DNA of 64,000 nucleotides from UBA2185 sp964564625 (lineage in GTDB: Bacteria; Desulfobacterota; Syntrophia; Syntrophales; UBA2185), in NCBI GenBank assembly GCA_964564625.1, contig CAZMBE010000013.1:1-64000 (forward strand). The letters are read 5' to 3'. Every line of letters starts with the position of its first letter. Position 1 is the first letter of the stretch. Shown piece after piece: positions 41,612-50,433 of the stretch. The notes under the pieces are model-generated. The model searched no databases, was not told where the DNA came from, and saw only the letters and a list, made by a program, of their open reading frames with translations. Position numbers and translations under genes: made by a program.

Positions 41612-43528
41612 ATGGAAAAAATCAAAATTACATTGCCGGATAACTCCATACATATGTATGCCGCCGGTACAAAAATTCATGAGATCGTAACATCTTGGAA
41701 CAAAGAGAGTCTTGTTTCAACAGTTGCCGTGAAACTCAACAATGCGCTCGTCGATTTAAGCTACTCCGTGCAAGAAGAAGCCACGCTTTCTTTAATTGAC
41801 ACTGCATCAAAGGAAGGTCTAGACATACTGCGTCACAGCATATCCCATGTCATGGCCCAGGCAGTCCAGGATACATTCGATGGTGTTCAAGTGTGTATAG
41901 GACCTTCTATAGAAGAGGGATTCTATTATGACTTCGATTATGCCGATACCTTTACCCCGGAAGACTTTGAAAAAATTGAATCCAGGATGCGGGAGATTGT
42001 TGCCGCCGATTATCCTTTTATTCGTCGAGAGGTATCAAGGACAGAGGCAGTTGCACTGTTTGCAGAGAAGGGAGAATCTTACAAAGTCGAGCTTATAAAT
42101 GATTTGCCGGAAGATGTGAAAATGGTGAGCATATACAGCCAGGGTGGGTATGTGGATCTATGCCGTGGGCCTCACATTCCATCCACAGGAATGATAAAGG
42201 CCTTCAAGTTATTAAGTGTGGCAGGGGCATACTGGCGTGGCGACGAAAAAAATAAAATGCTTCAACGCATCTATGGGACGGGATTTGCGAAAGAAGGAGA
42301 ACTTGCCGAATATCTCCGTATTATCGAAGAGGCGAAGAAAAGGGACCACCGGAAATTGGGAAGAGAACTGGATCTCTTCCAGATAAATGATGAAGCGGGA
42401 GCGGGCCTGGTCATATTTCATCCCAAAGGGACCATGCTGAGGGCGATTATTGAAGAGTGGGAAAGGAAAGAGCATCTAAAACGGGGATATGAAATGGTCA
42501 TGGGTCCTCAGATCCTGAAGGTTGATCTCTGGAAAAAATCCGGTCATTTTGATCACTACAGGGAAAATATGTATTTCACGGAGATAGAAGATCAGGGATA
42601 TGGAATAAAGCCCATGAATTGCCTCTCCCATATGCTGATATACAAATCGAAAATCCGAAGTTACCGGGACTTACCCCTCAGGTATTTTGAACTCGGTACC
42701 GTTCACAGGCATGAGAAAACTGGTGTTCTTCATGGTCTGACAAGGGTACGCCAGTTTACTCAGGATGACGCCCATATTCTATGCACACCGGATCAGCTAA
42801 ACAGTGAAATCACCGGTATTGCAGATTTCGTGAGTTATGCCATGAAAATTTTCGGCTTTGATTACGGTGTGGAGTTGAGTACGCGACCGGAGAAATCCAT
42901 TGGTTCCGATGAAGACTGGGAGATGGCGACGGCGGCATTAGAAGATGCCCTGAAAGTAAACCACATGGTATATGAGATTAACGAGGGGGATGGCGCTTTT
43001 TACGGACCCAAAATTGATTTTAAGCTGAAGGACGCCCTGAACAGAAAATGGCAATGTGCGACTATCCAGTGTGATTTTACCCTTCCGGAACGTTTTGATC
43101 TCAGTTATATAGGTGCCGATGGAGAGAAACACCGACCAGTAATGCTGCACAGGGTAATCCTGGGATCTATAGAACGGTTCCTCGGTGTGCTGATAGAGCA
43201 CTATGCCGGAGCCTTTCCTGTGTGGTTATCGCCGGTTCAGGCGATATTGCTTACCGTTACTGACAGGCATATCCCGTTTGGCGAAAGTGTCTATTCGCAA
43301 TTGTGTGACGCAGGGATTCGCGCGGAGAAAGATTTCAGGAATGAAAAGCTTGGGTTTAAGATCAGAGAAGCCCAGCTTCAGAAAATACCCTATATGCTGG
43401 TAATTGGTGATCGGGAAATGGAATCAAGATGTGTTTCTCCCCGCCAGCGGAATGGTAAAGACCTTGGTGGCATTGGCATTGACAAGTTTATAGAACTGGT
43501 GCGGGGGGAATGCGAGCATTATCAATAA
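41612..43528 (+). CDS. thrS: Threonyl-tRNA synthetase
   Basis: 638 residues, full length with an N-terminal TGS domain (1-60), the editing domain (HSISHVMAQAVQDTF with HxxxH, and the later GGYVDLCRGPHI), the class II core (GPQILKVDLWKKSGHFDHY, then RYFELGTVHRHEKTGVLHGL and TQDDAHILC) and a C-terminal anticodon domain. It begins the conserved thrS-infC-rpmI-rplT-pheST-ihfA order. Confidence 0.98.
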   Translation: MEKIKITLPDNSIHMYAAGTKIHEIVTSWNKESLVSTVAVKLNNALVDLSYSVQEEATLSLIDTASKEGLDILRHSISHVMAQAVQDTFDGVQVCIGPSIEEGFYYDFDYADTFTPEDFEKIESRMREIVAADYPFIRREVSRTEAVALFAEKGESYKVELINDLPEDVKMVSIYSQGGYVDLCRGPHIPSTGMIKAFKLLSVAGAYWRGDEKNKMLQRIYGTGFAKEGELAEYLRIIEEAKKRDHRKLGRELDLFQINDEAGAGLVIFHPKGTMLRAIIEEWERKEHLKRGYEMVMGPQILKVDLWKKSGHFDHYRENMYFTEIEDQGYGIKPMNCLSHMLIYKSKIRSYRDLPLRYFELGTVHRHEKTGVLHGLTRVRQFTQDDAHILCTPDQLNSEITGIADFVSYAMKIFGFDYGVELSTRPEKSIGSDEDWEMATAALEDALKVNHMVYEINEGDGAFYGPKIDFKLKDALNRKWQCATIQCDFTLPERFDLSYIGADGEKHRPVMLHRVILGSIERFLGVLIEHYAGAFPVWLSPVQAILLTVTDRHIPFGESVYSQLCDAGIRAEKDFRNEKLGFKIREAQLQKIPYMLVIGDREMESRCVSPRQRNGKDLGGIGIDKFIELVRGECEHYQ

Positions 43529-43679
43529 GAGGTGGTTCGTTTCCGGGAAAATGCTATAATTTTAATGATATAATGCGTCAGCTAGTCAGAGATTCAGGCT
43601 TGCAACAAAATGGAAGAAGTACCATATTGGATTTATGAAGGATTTCGATATCAGAATGTAGTATTGCAGGAGGTGACAT

Positions 43680-44186
43680 ATAGCTAAGGATTTAAATATA
43701 AATCAGGAGATAAGGGCAACTCAGGTCAGAGTTATTGAAGAGGGTAAACAATTGGGCATTATGACTCTGGCGGAAGCACTTGATGTTGCTGCGAAGGCAG
43801 GTCTCGATCTGGTTGAAGTCGCACCCACTTCAACACCGCCGGTATGCCGCATTATGGATTATGGAAAATTCAGATACCAGCAGAGCAAGAAACAGCAGGT
43901 TGCAAAAAAAAGCCAGAGTACCATTCAGCTTAAGGAGATCAGAATAAGGCCGAAAACTGATGAACATGACCTGCAGGTAAAAATTAAGCATATTAAGAAA
44001 TTCCTCAGCCAGAATGACAAAGTGAAGATTACCATGATGTTCAGGGGTCGTGAAATCGCGTACACCGACCTAGGCAGGAAAATCATGCATGATGTCCAAA
44101 ATGAGCTTTCAGAAATAGGGATTATTGATCAACATCCGAGGCTTGAGGGAAGAAATATGGTTATGATCGTGTCGCCGAAGAAATAA
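43680..44186 (+). CDS. infC: Translation initiation factor IF-3, rare ATA start
   Basis: 168 residues when translated from ATA at 43680, giving an IF-3 start of the usual form (x-AKDLNINQEIRATQVRVI). A strong AGGAGGTGA site (43668-43676) sits just before it. The first in-frame ATG lies 27 codons further in and would lose half the N-terminal domain. Conserved parts include LVEVAPTSTPPVCRIMDYGK and QLKEIRIRPKTDEHD. A rare start codon is the known basis of IF-3 autoregulation, since IF-3 itself discriminates against it. E. coli uses AUU in the same role. IF-3 keeps 30S subunits free and checks start codons. Confidence 0.93.
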   Translation: MAKDLNINQEIRATQVRVIEEGKQLGIMTLAEALDVAAKAGLDLVEVAPTSTPPVCRIMDYGKFRYQQSKKQQVAKKSQSTIQLKEIRIRPKTDEHDLQVKIKHIKKFLSQNDKVKITMMFRGREIAYTDLGRKIMHDVQNELSEIGIIDQHPRLEGRNMVMIVSPKK

Positions 44187-44334
44187 GGCGCAGGAAGGTT
44201 GAACACGAGATCTGACATCCGGGGAAATTCGTGATTCTATCATTGGCTTTTTAGTTGGTGTGATTGTTTGAATATTGATATTATTCAAAATTTAGAAATG
44301 ATACTTTAGTTCGTTGTAGATGAGGAGTGATGTA

Positions 44335-44532
44335 ATGCCAAAAATAAAGACTCACAGAGGCGCGGCGAAGCGTTTCAGCCTTACAGGGACCGGTAAAGTA
44401 AAGAGGAATAAGGCGTATGCAAGCCATATCCTTACGAAAAAAACGACCAAAAGAAAGAGAAATCTGAGAAAATCTACCATTCTCGATGCGAAAGACACCA
44501 GGGGAATAAAGATGCTGATACCGTACATGTAG
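44335..44532 (+). CDS. rpmI: 50S ribosomal protein L35
   Basis: 65 residues from the ATG at 44335 (MPKIKTHRGAAKRFSLTGTG); GAGGAGTGA precedes it. The family signature is complete. It follows infC and precedes rplT as usual. Confidence 0.97.
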   Translation: MPKIKTHRGAAKRFSLTGTGKVKRNKAYASHILTKKTTKRKRNLRKSTILDAKDTRGIKMLIPYM

Positions 44533-44627
44533 GTACGACAAAGGAGTGTTCTGATAATAAATATTTTTTATTCCGGTAGGTGAAAATAAGAACGCCTAGT
44601 TTATAAAAAGCGGGGAGATCAAAAGAA

Positions 44628-44990
44628 ATGCCAAGAGTAAAAAGAAGTGTTACTGCGAAGAAAAAGAGGCGAAAGATTCTGAAAATGGCGAAAGGTTATT
44701 TCGGAGCTCGGAGCCGTTTATTGAGAACAGCCACAGAAGCCGTAGAAAAGGCTATGAAATATGCATACAGGGACAGGAGGGTTCGGAAAAGAGATTTCAG
44801 AAAACTATGGATTACGAGAATAAATGCAGCGGCGCGAATTCATGACCTATCGTACAGCCGGTTAATCGATGGCATGAAAAAAGCGGGTGTAGAAATCGAC
44901 AGGAAAATTCTTGCCGACCTTGCCGTTCATGATCCGCGAGGATTTTCCGAAGTAGTCAGTATTGCAAAGGGTAAGCTGCCAGCATGCTAA
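44628..44990 (+). CDS. rplT: 50S ribosomal protein L20
   Basis: 120 residues, MPRVKRSVTAKKKRRKILKM at the start and KLWITRINAAARIHDLSYSR in the core. L20 organises 23S rRNA assembly and in several bacteria represses this operon. Its end overlaps the pheS start by seven bases. Confidence 0.97.
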   Translation: MPRVKRSVTAKKKRRKILKMAKGYFGARSRLLRTATEAVEKAMKYAYRDRRVRKRDFRKLWITRINAAARIHDLSYSRLIDGMKKAGVEIDRKILADLAVHDPRGFSEVVSIAKGKLPAC

Positions 44991-46000
44991 AAGAGCTTGA
45001 GGAACTTCAAAAGCAGGCAGATGCTGAATTGCTTATTTCAAAAACTGAAGAGGAGTTCCTGGCATTAAGAACCAAATATCTGGGGAGGAAAGGCCTTCTC
45101 ACAGGGTTTCTCCGTGACCTCGGGAATATAGAGCCGGAGAAGAGGCCTTTAGTAGGGAACCGTTGCAATGAAATTAAAAATGCTATTACCGGAAAGCTTG
45201 ATGATGCACTGAAAGCGATCGCCAATCTGAAACAGGACAACTATCTCCTCCGTGACCGGATAGATGTGACACTCCCCGGCAGAAAGATCCGGGTAGGTAA
45301 ACTTCATCCTATAATCCAGGTTAGTCGGGATATTTGTGAGATATTTGAGGGTCTTGGTTTTTCAGTCGTCGAAGGCCCGGAAATTGAGCTGGACTATTAC
45401 AATTTTGAGGCTTTAAATATTCCTAAAAATCATCCTGCACGAGATATGCAGGATACTTTCTACGTAGAAGATAATATCGTTCTACGAACCCATACATCAC
45501 CGGTACAGATCAGGGTCATGGAGAAGCAGCGGCCACCGGTGAGGATTCTTTCCCCCGGCCGGGTGTATCGACCCGATTCGGACATCTCTCACACACCCAT
45601 GTTCCACCAGATTGAGGGTCTCCTGGTTGATAAAAGTATCACTTTTGGCGATTTGAAAGGTGTTCTTACATCATTTCTCAAAAAATTATTTGGTGAAGGT
45701 ACAGCGCTTCGCTTTCGCCCCAGTTTTTTCCCCTTTACCGAGCCGAGTGCCGAAGTTGACATCCGATGTGTCATGTGCAGTGGTGCAGGCTGCCGCGTAT
45801 GCTCACAGAGTGGCTGGTTGGAAATACTCGGGTCGGGGATGGTGGACCCCGAGGTTTTTAAGAATGTAAATTACGACCCGGAGGAAGTGTCTGGTTTTGC
45901 ATTTGGTCTCGGTCTTGAACGGATTGCCATGCTTAAATTCGGGATCTCTGATATCAGATTATTTTTTGAAAATGACCAGAGGTTCTTGGAGCAATTTTAG
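44984..46000 (+). CDS. pheS: Phenylalanyl-tRNA synthetase alpha subunit
   Basis: 338 residues. An N-terminal coiled coil (1-85) is followed by the class II core: VVEGPEIELDYYNFEALNIP, NHPARDMQDTFYV, FRPSFFPFTEPSAEVD and motif 3 GFAFGLGLERIAML. Overlaps rplT. Forms the alpha2beta2 enzyme with PheT. Confidence 0.97.
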   Translation: MLKELEELQKQADAELLISKTEEEFLALRTKYLGRKGLLTGFLRDLGNIEPEKRPLVGNRCNEIKNAITGKLDDALKAIANLKQDNYLLRDRIDVTLPGRKIRVGKLHPIIQVSRDICEIFEGLGFSVVEGPEIELDYYNFEALNIPKNHPARDMQDTFYVEDNIVLRTHTSPVQIRVMEKQRPPVRILSPGRVYRPDSDISHTPMFHQIEGLLVDKSITFGDLKGVLTSFLKKLFGEGTALRFRPSFFPFTEPSAEVDIRCVMCSGAGCRVCSQSGWLEILGSGMVDPEVFKNVNYDPEEVSGFAFGLGLERIAMLKFGISDIRLFFENDQRFLEQF

Positions 46001-46082
46001 TGGGAATGCAATGAGGACAGAGTTTGAAAATTCTAAGCTCGAAATCCTGTAGATTTGATAGTAATAGTAAGGACTTGATTGT

Positions 46083-48500
46083 ATGTTAGCCAGCCTCAAG
46101 TGGCTTAAAGAATATGTGGATATCAGGATTTCACCCGCTGAGGTTGCGGATAAGCTCACCATGGTAGGCCTTGAAGTGGAATCCATGAGGGAGATAAGCC
46201 CTTCTTTTCGAGACATTGTAGTGGCAAAGATCCTTTCAGTCAAACCTCATCCTCAGGCAGACAAGTGTTTTCTTTGTGAAGTGACGACAGGGGACACTGC
46301 CTATCCTGTGGTGTGTGGTGCTGGCAATATCAGGTCCGGTAATGTGGTTCCTTTCGCGAAGGTTGGTGCAGTCATCCCTGGTGGATATACCATCAGGAGC
46401 TCAAAAATACGAGGCGAGATATCGGAAGGGATGCTCTGTTCAGAGGAGGAACTTGGCATCGGCGATGATGCCACAGGGATCATGATCCTTCCGAGCAATC
46501 TGCCTATCGGAAAAGACCTGTCAGACGCACTCGACCTTACTGATGTTGTCCTCGATATCGCGATTACACCCAACCGTTCAGACTGTTTGAGCATCATCGG
46601 AATTGCCCGTGAGATTGCCGCAATAACAGGATCCAGTTTTAGATATCCTGCGATTACCATAACAGAAAACGATGAAGATATAAAAAAAATTACCTCGGTT
46701 CATATCCTCGATCCCGACCTATGTCCCAGGTACAGTGCCAGAATTATTAAAAATGTTACGATAGGACCTTCACCTCTCTGGATGCGTCAGAGACTGGAAG
46801 CAGTGGGCCTTCGCGCCATCAACAATATTGTTGATGTAACCAATTATGTGATGATGGAATTAGGTCAACCCCTTCATGCATTTGATTTCCTTTTTCTTGA
46901 GGAAGGGCGCATTGTGGTTAGAAGACCCAGGGCAGGAGAAACGTTTATATCTCTTGATGGGAAGGAGCGCATCCTTGAAACGGATACATTGATGATTTGT
47001 GATGGCGTAAAGCCTGTGGCTATTGCCGGCATCATGGGTGGACTGAATTCAGAAGTGAAAGAAGACACGGGGACCATTCTGTTAGAAAGTGCATATTTTG
47101 ATCCGATTTCTACCCGAAAATCGTCCAAGTGGCTCGGAATGAATACGGATGCCGCGTTCAGGTTCGGACGGGGCGTGGACCCTGAGGGTGTGGTCAACGC
47201 GTCTGCCAGGGCAGCTCAGCTTATGGCAGAAATCTCCGGTGGAACCGTGTGCAAAGGATGTATCGATGAGTATCCGCAGAAAGTGGAAAAGGCAAAAGAC
47301 ATTCCACTCCGCATAAAAAGAGTCAATGATATTCTGGGGACGAACATCAAGGACGCTGAAATCGTCAAAATACTGAAGAGCCTCCATATGACGGTCTATG
47401 GGGACAATAAGGGTAACTATCGAGCAACCCCACCGACATACAGGGTAGACATTGAGAGGGAAATTGATCTCATTGAAGAAGTGGCACGGTTTCATGGGTA
47501 TGATCGTATTCCCGTGACACTACCCCCCGGTTCCTCCGTGACGGTAACGAAGGATCGTAAGGAAATTGTGAGAAAAAGGTTACGGGATATTCTCCAAGGT
47601 TCCGGTTACTCGGAGATAATCACCTTCAGTTTTATTTCCCCCGGTTCGTTGGATATGCTGGGACTCCCCATGGGCGATGAGCGTCGAAAAATTGTAAAAA
47701 TAAGTAATCCGCTGACAGAGGATCAATCGGTGATGCGAACGACGCTCGTGAGCAACCTCCTGGAAACGATGAAAAAGAATGCAAATGCCGGTTGTTTTGA
47801 CCTCAAGGTGTTTGAAATTGGCAGGGTCTTCTTTCATCAGCGCGAGGGAGAGCTTCCGAAGGACAAGAACATGTTCGGCTGCCTTATCTCGGGCATGCTG
47901 GATAATAATATCTGGCTATCAAAAACATGTATGGATTTCTATGACTTAAAAGGATGCGTAGAAAATATTTTCGATGGCCTAAAGATTCTGAATGGTGAAT
48001 TCAGGTCTGATTACCATGAGACTTTCCTGCATCCAGGAAAGTCCTGTGGAATATATGTTGATAAGCAATGTATCGGGTTTTTAGGTGAAGTGCACCCTGA
48101 TGTCCTCCTAAAAATGGATCTTAAGAATAAGGCGTATGTTTGTGAAATTGATATGGATTTATTAGCTGATTGTTTTACGGGCGATGTGTGCTATAAAGAA
48201 TTGGCAAGATTTCCATCGGTGGTAAGAGATGTGGCCTTTGTCGTTGGAGAAGATTTGGAAGCGGATAAAATGCTGAATATTGCCAGGGATATGGGTAAAG
48301 AATTACTTGAAAAAGTAAGTGTTTTTGATGTATATTCAGGTAAAAGCATCACTCAAGGGGAAAAAAGTTTGGGATTAAGGTTTATCTATCGTGCTCCTGA
48401 GAGAACGCTGACCGATGATGAGGTGAGCCAGGTGCACAGCGGAATAGTTAAGCACATTATTGATTTGACCGGAGCAAAAATAAGGGGAGAAGGAAATTAG
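46083..48500 (+). CDS. pheT: Phenylalanyl-tRNA synthetase beta subunit
   Basis: 805 residues. The N-terminal tRNA-binding (EMAP-like) domain covers about 39-155 (VVAKILSVKPHPQADKCFLC). B3/B4 editing blocks follow (VDVTNYVMMELGQPLHAFDF, SAYFDPISTRKSSK), then the B5, synthetase-like and FDX-ACB domains (LARFPSVVRDVAFVV near the end). Full length. The alpha subunit gene is 82 bases upstream. Confidence 0.97.
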   Translation: MLASLKWLKEYVDIRISPAEVADKLTMVGLEVESMREISPSFRDIVVAKILSVKPHPQADKCFLCEVTTGDTAYPVVCGAGNIRSGNVVPFAKVGAVIPGGYTIRSSKIRGEISEGMLCSEEELGIGDDATGIMILPSNLPIGKDLSDALDLTDVVLDIAITPNRSDCLSIIGIAREIAAITGSSFRYPAITITENDEDIKKITSVHILDPDLCPRYSARIIKNVTIGPSPLWMRQRLEAVGLRAINNIVDVTNYVMMELGQPLHAFDFLFLEEGRIVVRRPRAGETFISLDGKERILETDTLMICDGVKPVAIAGIMGGLNSEVKEDTGTILLESAYFDPISTRKSSKWLGMNTDAAFRFGRGVDPEGVVNASARAAQLMAEISGGTVCKGCIDEYPQKVEKAKDIPLRIKRVNDILGTNIKDAEIVKILKSLHMTVYGDNKGNYRATPPTYRVDIEREIDLIEEVARFHGYDRIPVTLPPGSSVTVTKDRKEIVRKRLRDILQGSGYSEIITFSFISPGSLDMLGLPMGDERRKIVKISNPLTEDQSVMRTTLVSNLLETMKKNANAGCFDLKVFEIGRVFFHQREGELPKDKNMFGCLISGMLDNNIWLSKTCMDFYDLKGCVENIFDGLKILNGEFRSDYHETFLHPGKSCGIYVDKQCIGFLGEVHPDVLLKMDLKNKAYVCEIDMDLLADCFTGDVCYKELARFPSVVRDVAFVVGEDLEADKMLNIARDMGKELLEKVSVFDVYSGKSITQGEKSLGLRFIYRAPERTLTDDEVSQVHSGIVKHIIDLTGAKIRGEGN

Positions 48501-48528
48501 ATATCTGCAAAATTGGGGGAGGTTAGAA

Positions 48529-48804
48529 ATGACGAAGATTGATATTATTCAGGATGTGTACGAGAAGCTGGGGTTTTCTAAGAAGGATGCAGCAAGGATT
48601 GTTGAGTCGGTTTTTGATATCATAAAGGATAGTCTCGCTCGTGGTGAAAAGATCAAGATTTCCGGATTCGGTAACTTTTCTGTGAAAGAGAAAAAGTCAC
48701 GCAGAGGGAGGAATCCCCAAACCGGCAGCGAAATAGAGATATCAGAAAGGAAAGTGCTAACTTTTAAATCGAGTCAGGTACTGCGCAAGGCATTGAATAG
48801 TTAA
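48529..48804 (+). CDS. ihfA: Integration host factor alpha subunit
   Basis: 91 residues, HU/IHF fold with VYEKLGFSKKDAARIVESVF, the beta-arm start GEKIKISGFGNFSVKEKKSR and GRNPQTGSEIEI. Placement directly after pheT is typical for the alpha subunit. It binds and bends DNA. Confidence 0.95.
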   Translation: MTKIDIIQDVYEKLGFSKKDAARIVESVFDIIKDSLARGEKIKISGFGNFSVKEKKSRRGRNPQTGSEIEISERKVLTFKSSQVLRKALNS

Positions 48805-49192
48805 AATAAACGCTCTGATCAAATCTCTAAATAAGAAACCCTGATAACGCGGTAGAGATACGTATCCTTACACTTCGCACAAGGAAATAAGAACAGAAAT
48901 AAAAAATGAATGGCTTTGTAAAAAGCTCCGAGCTGGTACTTTTTACGAGACCGTCAGTCCATAATACTACGCGAATCCGAAATTCAAGCATCTCAAATCG
49001 AGGAATTGACCGGAAGCGTGTTCAACATTATACAGTGCGCCTACGGAAAACTTCAAGGTACGAAGAGGGCCTTTCAGTCGAAATTGTATGAACTCTGCTT
49101 GGGCCGATTGACCTTACGAGTCGAGGGGTCTACCTTTCAATTCCCCCCAACTTGTTATTCTCTTGATTGGGAATCAACAATTAGGATTTTCC
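48805..49192. other. Intergenic region between ihfA and the MerR gene
   Basis: 388 bases. Short frames in it lack binding sites and family signals. A hairpin GTAAAAAG (48918-48925) / CTTTTTAC (48939-48946) with a 13-base loop is present. The sequence around TTTTTACGAG resembles dispersed intergenic repeats but no second copy lies in the window. Confidence 0.4.
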
Positions 49193-49531
49193 ATGGATTT
49201 GTCAATCCCGGATAAGGAATATTTTCGTATTGGAGAAGTGAGTAAAATCCTTGGAGTTGATCCGTATGTCGTCAGGTACTGGGAATCGGAGTTTAAATCA
49301 ATAAAACCGATGCGCACGAAATCTGATCAGCGGCTCTATAGAAAAAAAGATGTTCAGGAACTGTTGATTATTAAAAATCTCCTCTATGCTGACGGGTTTA
49401 CCATAAGCGGTGCGAAGAAGCAGTTGCTGAAAATGAAAGGTGAGGTAGTGCGGGAGGATGAAGTTCATTATGTGGACAGGCTTATTGAGATTAAAAAAGG
49501 ATTACTGCAGCTAAGAAAAATAGTGAGTTAA
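49193..49531 (+). CDS. MerR-family transcriptional regulator
   Basis: 112 residues from the ATG at 49193. The N-terminal winged helix YFRIGEVSKILGVDPYVVRYW, then FKSIKPMRTKSDQRLYRKKD, is typical MerR; the C-terminal helix is short with no cysteines, so no metal sensing is evident. A small MerR gene next to ihfA is common in deltaproteobacteria. Confidence 0.9.
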   Translation: MDLSIPDKEYFRIGEVSKILGVDPYVVRYWESEFKSIKPMRTKSDQRLYRKKDVQELLIIKNLLYADGFTISGAKKQLLKMKGEVVREDEVHYVDRLIEIKKGLLQLRKIVS

Positions 49532-49555
49532 AACAGGAAGAAAAATAGAAAGAAT

Positions 49556-49596
49556 GAAGGGGCAGGCATTTTTCTCGAAGAAAAACCTGCCCCTTC
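49556..49596. terminator. Bidirectional terminator
   Basis: GAAGGGGCAGG (49556-49566) pairs with CCTGCCCCTTC (49586-49596), with a second inner stem TTTTTCT-cga-AGAAAAA. It lies between the convergent MerR and PxxKW genes. Confidence 0.8.
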
Positions 49597-49599
49597 TTA

Positions 49600-49881
49600 T
49601 TAATGTTTTGATGATCTTTTTGATGCTTTAAGCGGATTGATTTTTTGTGTGGCTTCTTTGATTTCTCTCTTGATGTGTGTTGCAGTTGGACAATTTCCGG
49701 AAAGCCATTTGCTGGCAGGTTCAGGATAGACCTTACAGTACTGACCGGTCTCGCAATCTATGATTTTATTGCATCCTTCGCATTTTTCTGTGATTGTGTG
49801 ACAACTACCTCCATTAAATCCGCAGCCTTTCTTGGTCATAAAGGCGCACTCAGACCCAACCTTGATGGTTTGACAAACCAT
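49600..49881 (-). CDS. PxxKW-type cysteine-rich protein
   Basis: 93 residues from the ATG at 49881, which has GGGGGGTGA upstream; a GTG nine bases earlier is too close to it. Nine cysteines include KKGCGFNGGSC and CEGCNKIIDCETGQYCKVY, then PASKW. This matches the PxxKW family of small cysteine-rich proteins common in syntrophic and sulphate-reducing deltaproteobacteria. The cysteine spacing suggests metal binding. Function unknown. Confidence 0.85.
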   Translation of the reverse strand: MVCQTIKVGSECAFMTKKGCGFNGGSCHTITEKCEGCNKIIDCETGQYCKVYPEPASKWLSGNCPTATHIKREIKEATQKINPLKASKRSSKH

Positions 49882-49947
49882 GGGAATCACCCCCCTTTCA
49901 TAGTTTTTATGTTCTTACATAAGATAAAGCCTATCTAAAAGCTGAAC

Positions 49948-49976
49948 TTGATAACAAAAAGAATAATTCATGTCAA
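49948..49976 (-). promoter_or_regulatory. Sigma70-like promoter of the PxxKW gene
   Basis: On the minus strand: TTGACA (49976-49971), 17-base spacer, TATCAA (49953-49948). The gene starts 67 bases downstream. Confidence 0.5.
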
Positions 49977-50163
49977 GAAAAAAAATATACACAATTAATG
50001 TACAGTTGTGCAAAAATATCTGGCGAAAATATCCCTATGAGAGCATATGTATCAAGGTCTCGAATTGACTTCATAGTCCAATCGTGTTAGGCATTCACCT
50101 CTGGAGAACGAAGAATTGTGTACTACAAAGAATCGTTGAACCACGGAGGCTGCGTGAACTTGC

Positions 50164-50433
50164 ATGGTAGAAATTAAAACATTTGAGATAAAAAATAAAC
50201 TAGGTCTGCATGCAAGAGTTGCGGCGAAGCTTGTCAATGTGTCATCACGATTTAAAGCGAAGATATTTTTTGAAAGGGATGGCAAGGTTGTAAATGGAAA
50301 GAGCCTTCTCAGTATCTTGACGTTAGCCTGTCCTCTGGGAAGTCGTATCACAATCAGAGCGGAGGGAATAGATGCACGGGATGCTATGGAAGACCTCGGG
50401 AAACTCATAGAGGACAAATTTGGAGAAGATTGA
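50164..50433 (+). CDS. ptsH: HPr-like phosphocarrier protein
   Basis: 89 residues. The phosphorylated histidine H16 is in KLGLHARVAAKLV and the regulatory serine position S47 in NGKSLLSILTLA. HPr accepts phosphate from enzyme I. Only ptsH and ptsI are here with no sugar permease, so this is probably a regulatory phosphotransferase system. Its stop overlaps the ptsI ATG. Confidence 0.95.
   Translation: MVEIKTFEIKNKLGLHARVAAKLVNVSSRFKAKIFFERDGKVVNGKSLLSILTLACPLGSRITIRAEGIDARDAMEDLGKLIEDKFGED

Noticed and set aside
48906..49215. Short plus-strand frames between ihfA and the MerR gene
   Set aside because: No binding sites or recognisable residues; they cover a hairpin and look noncoding.
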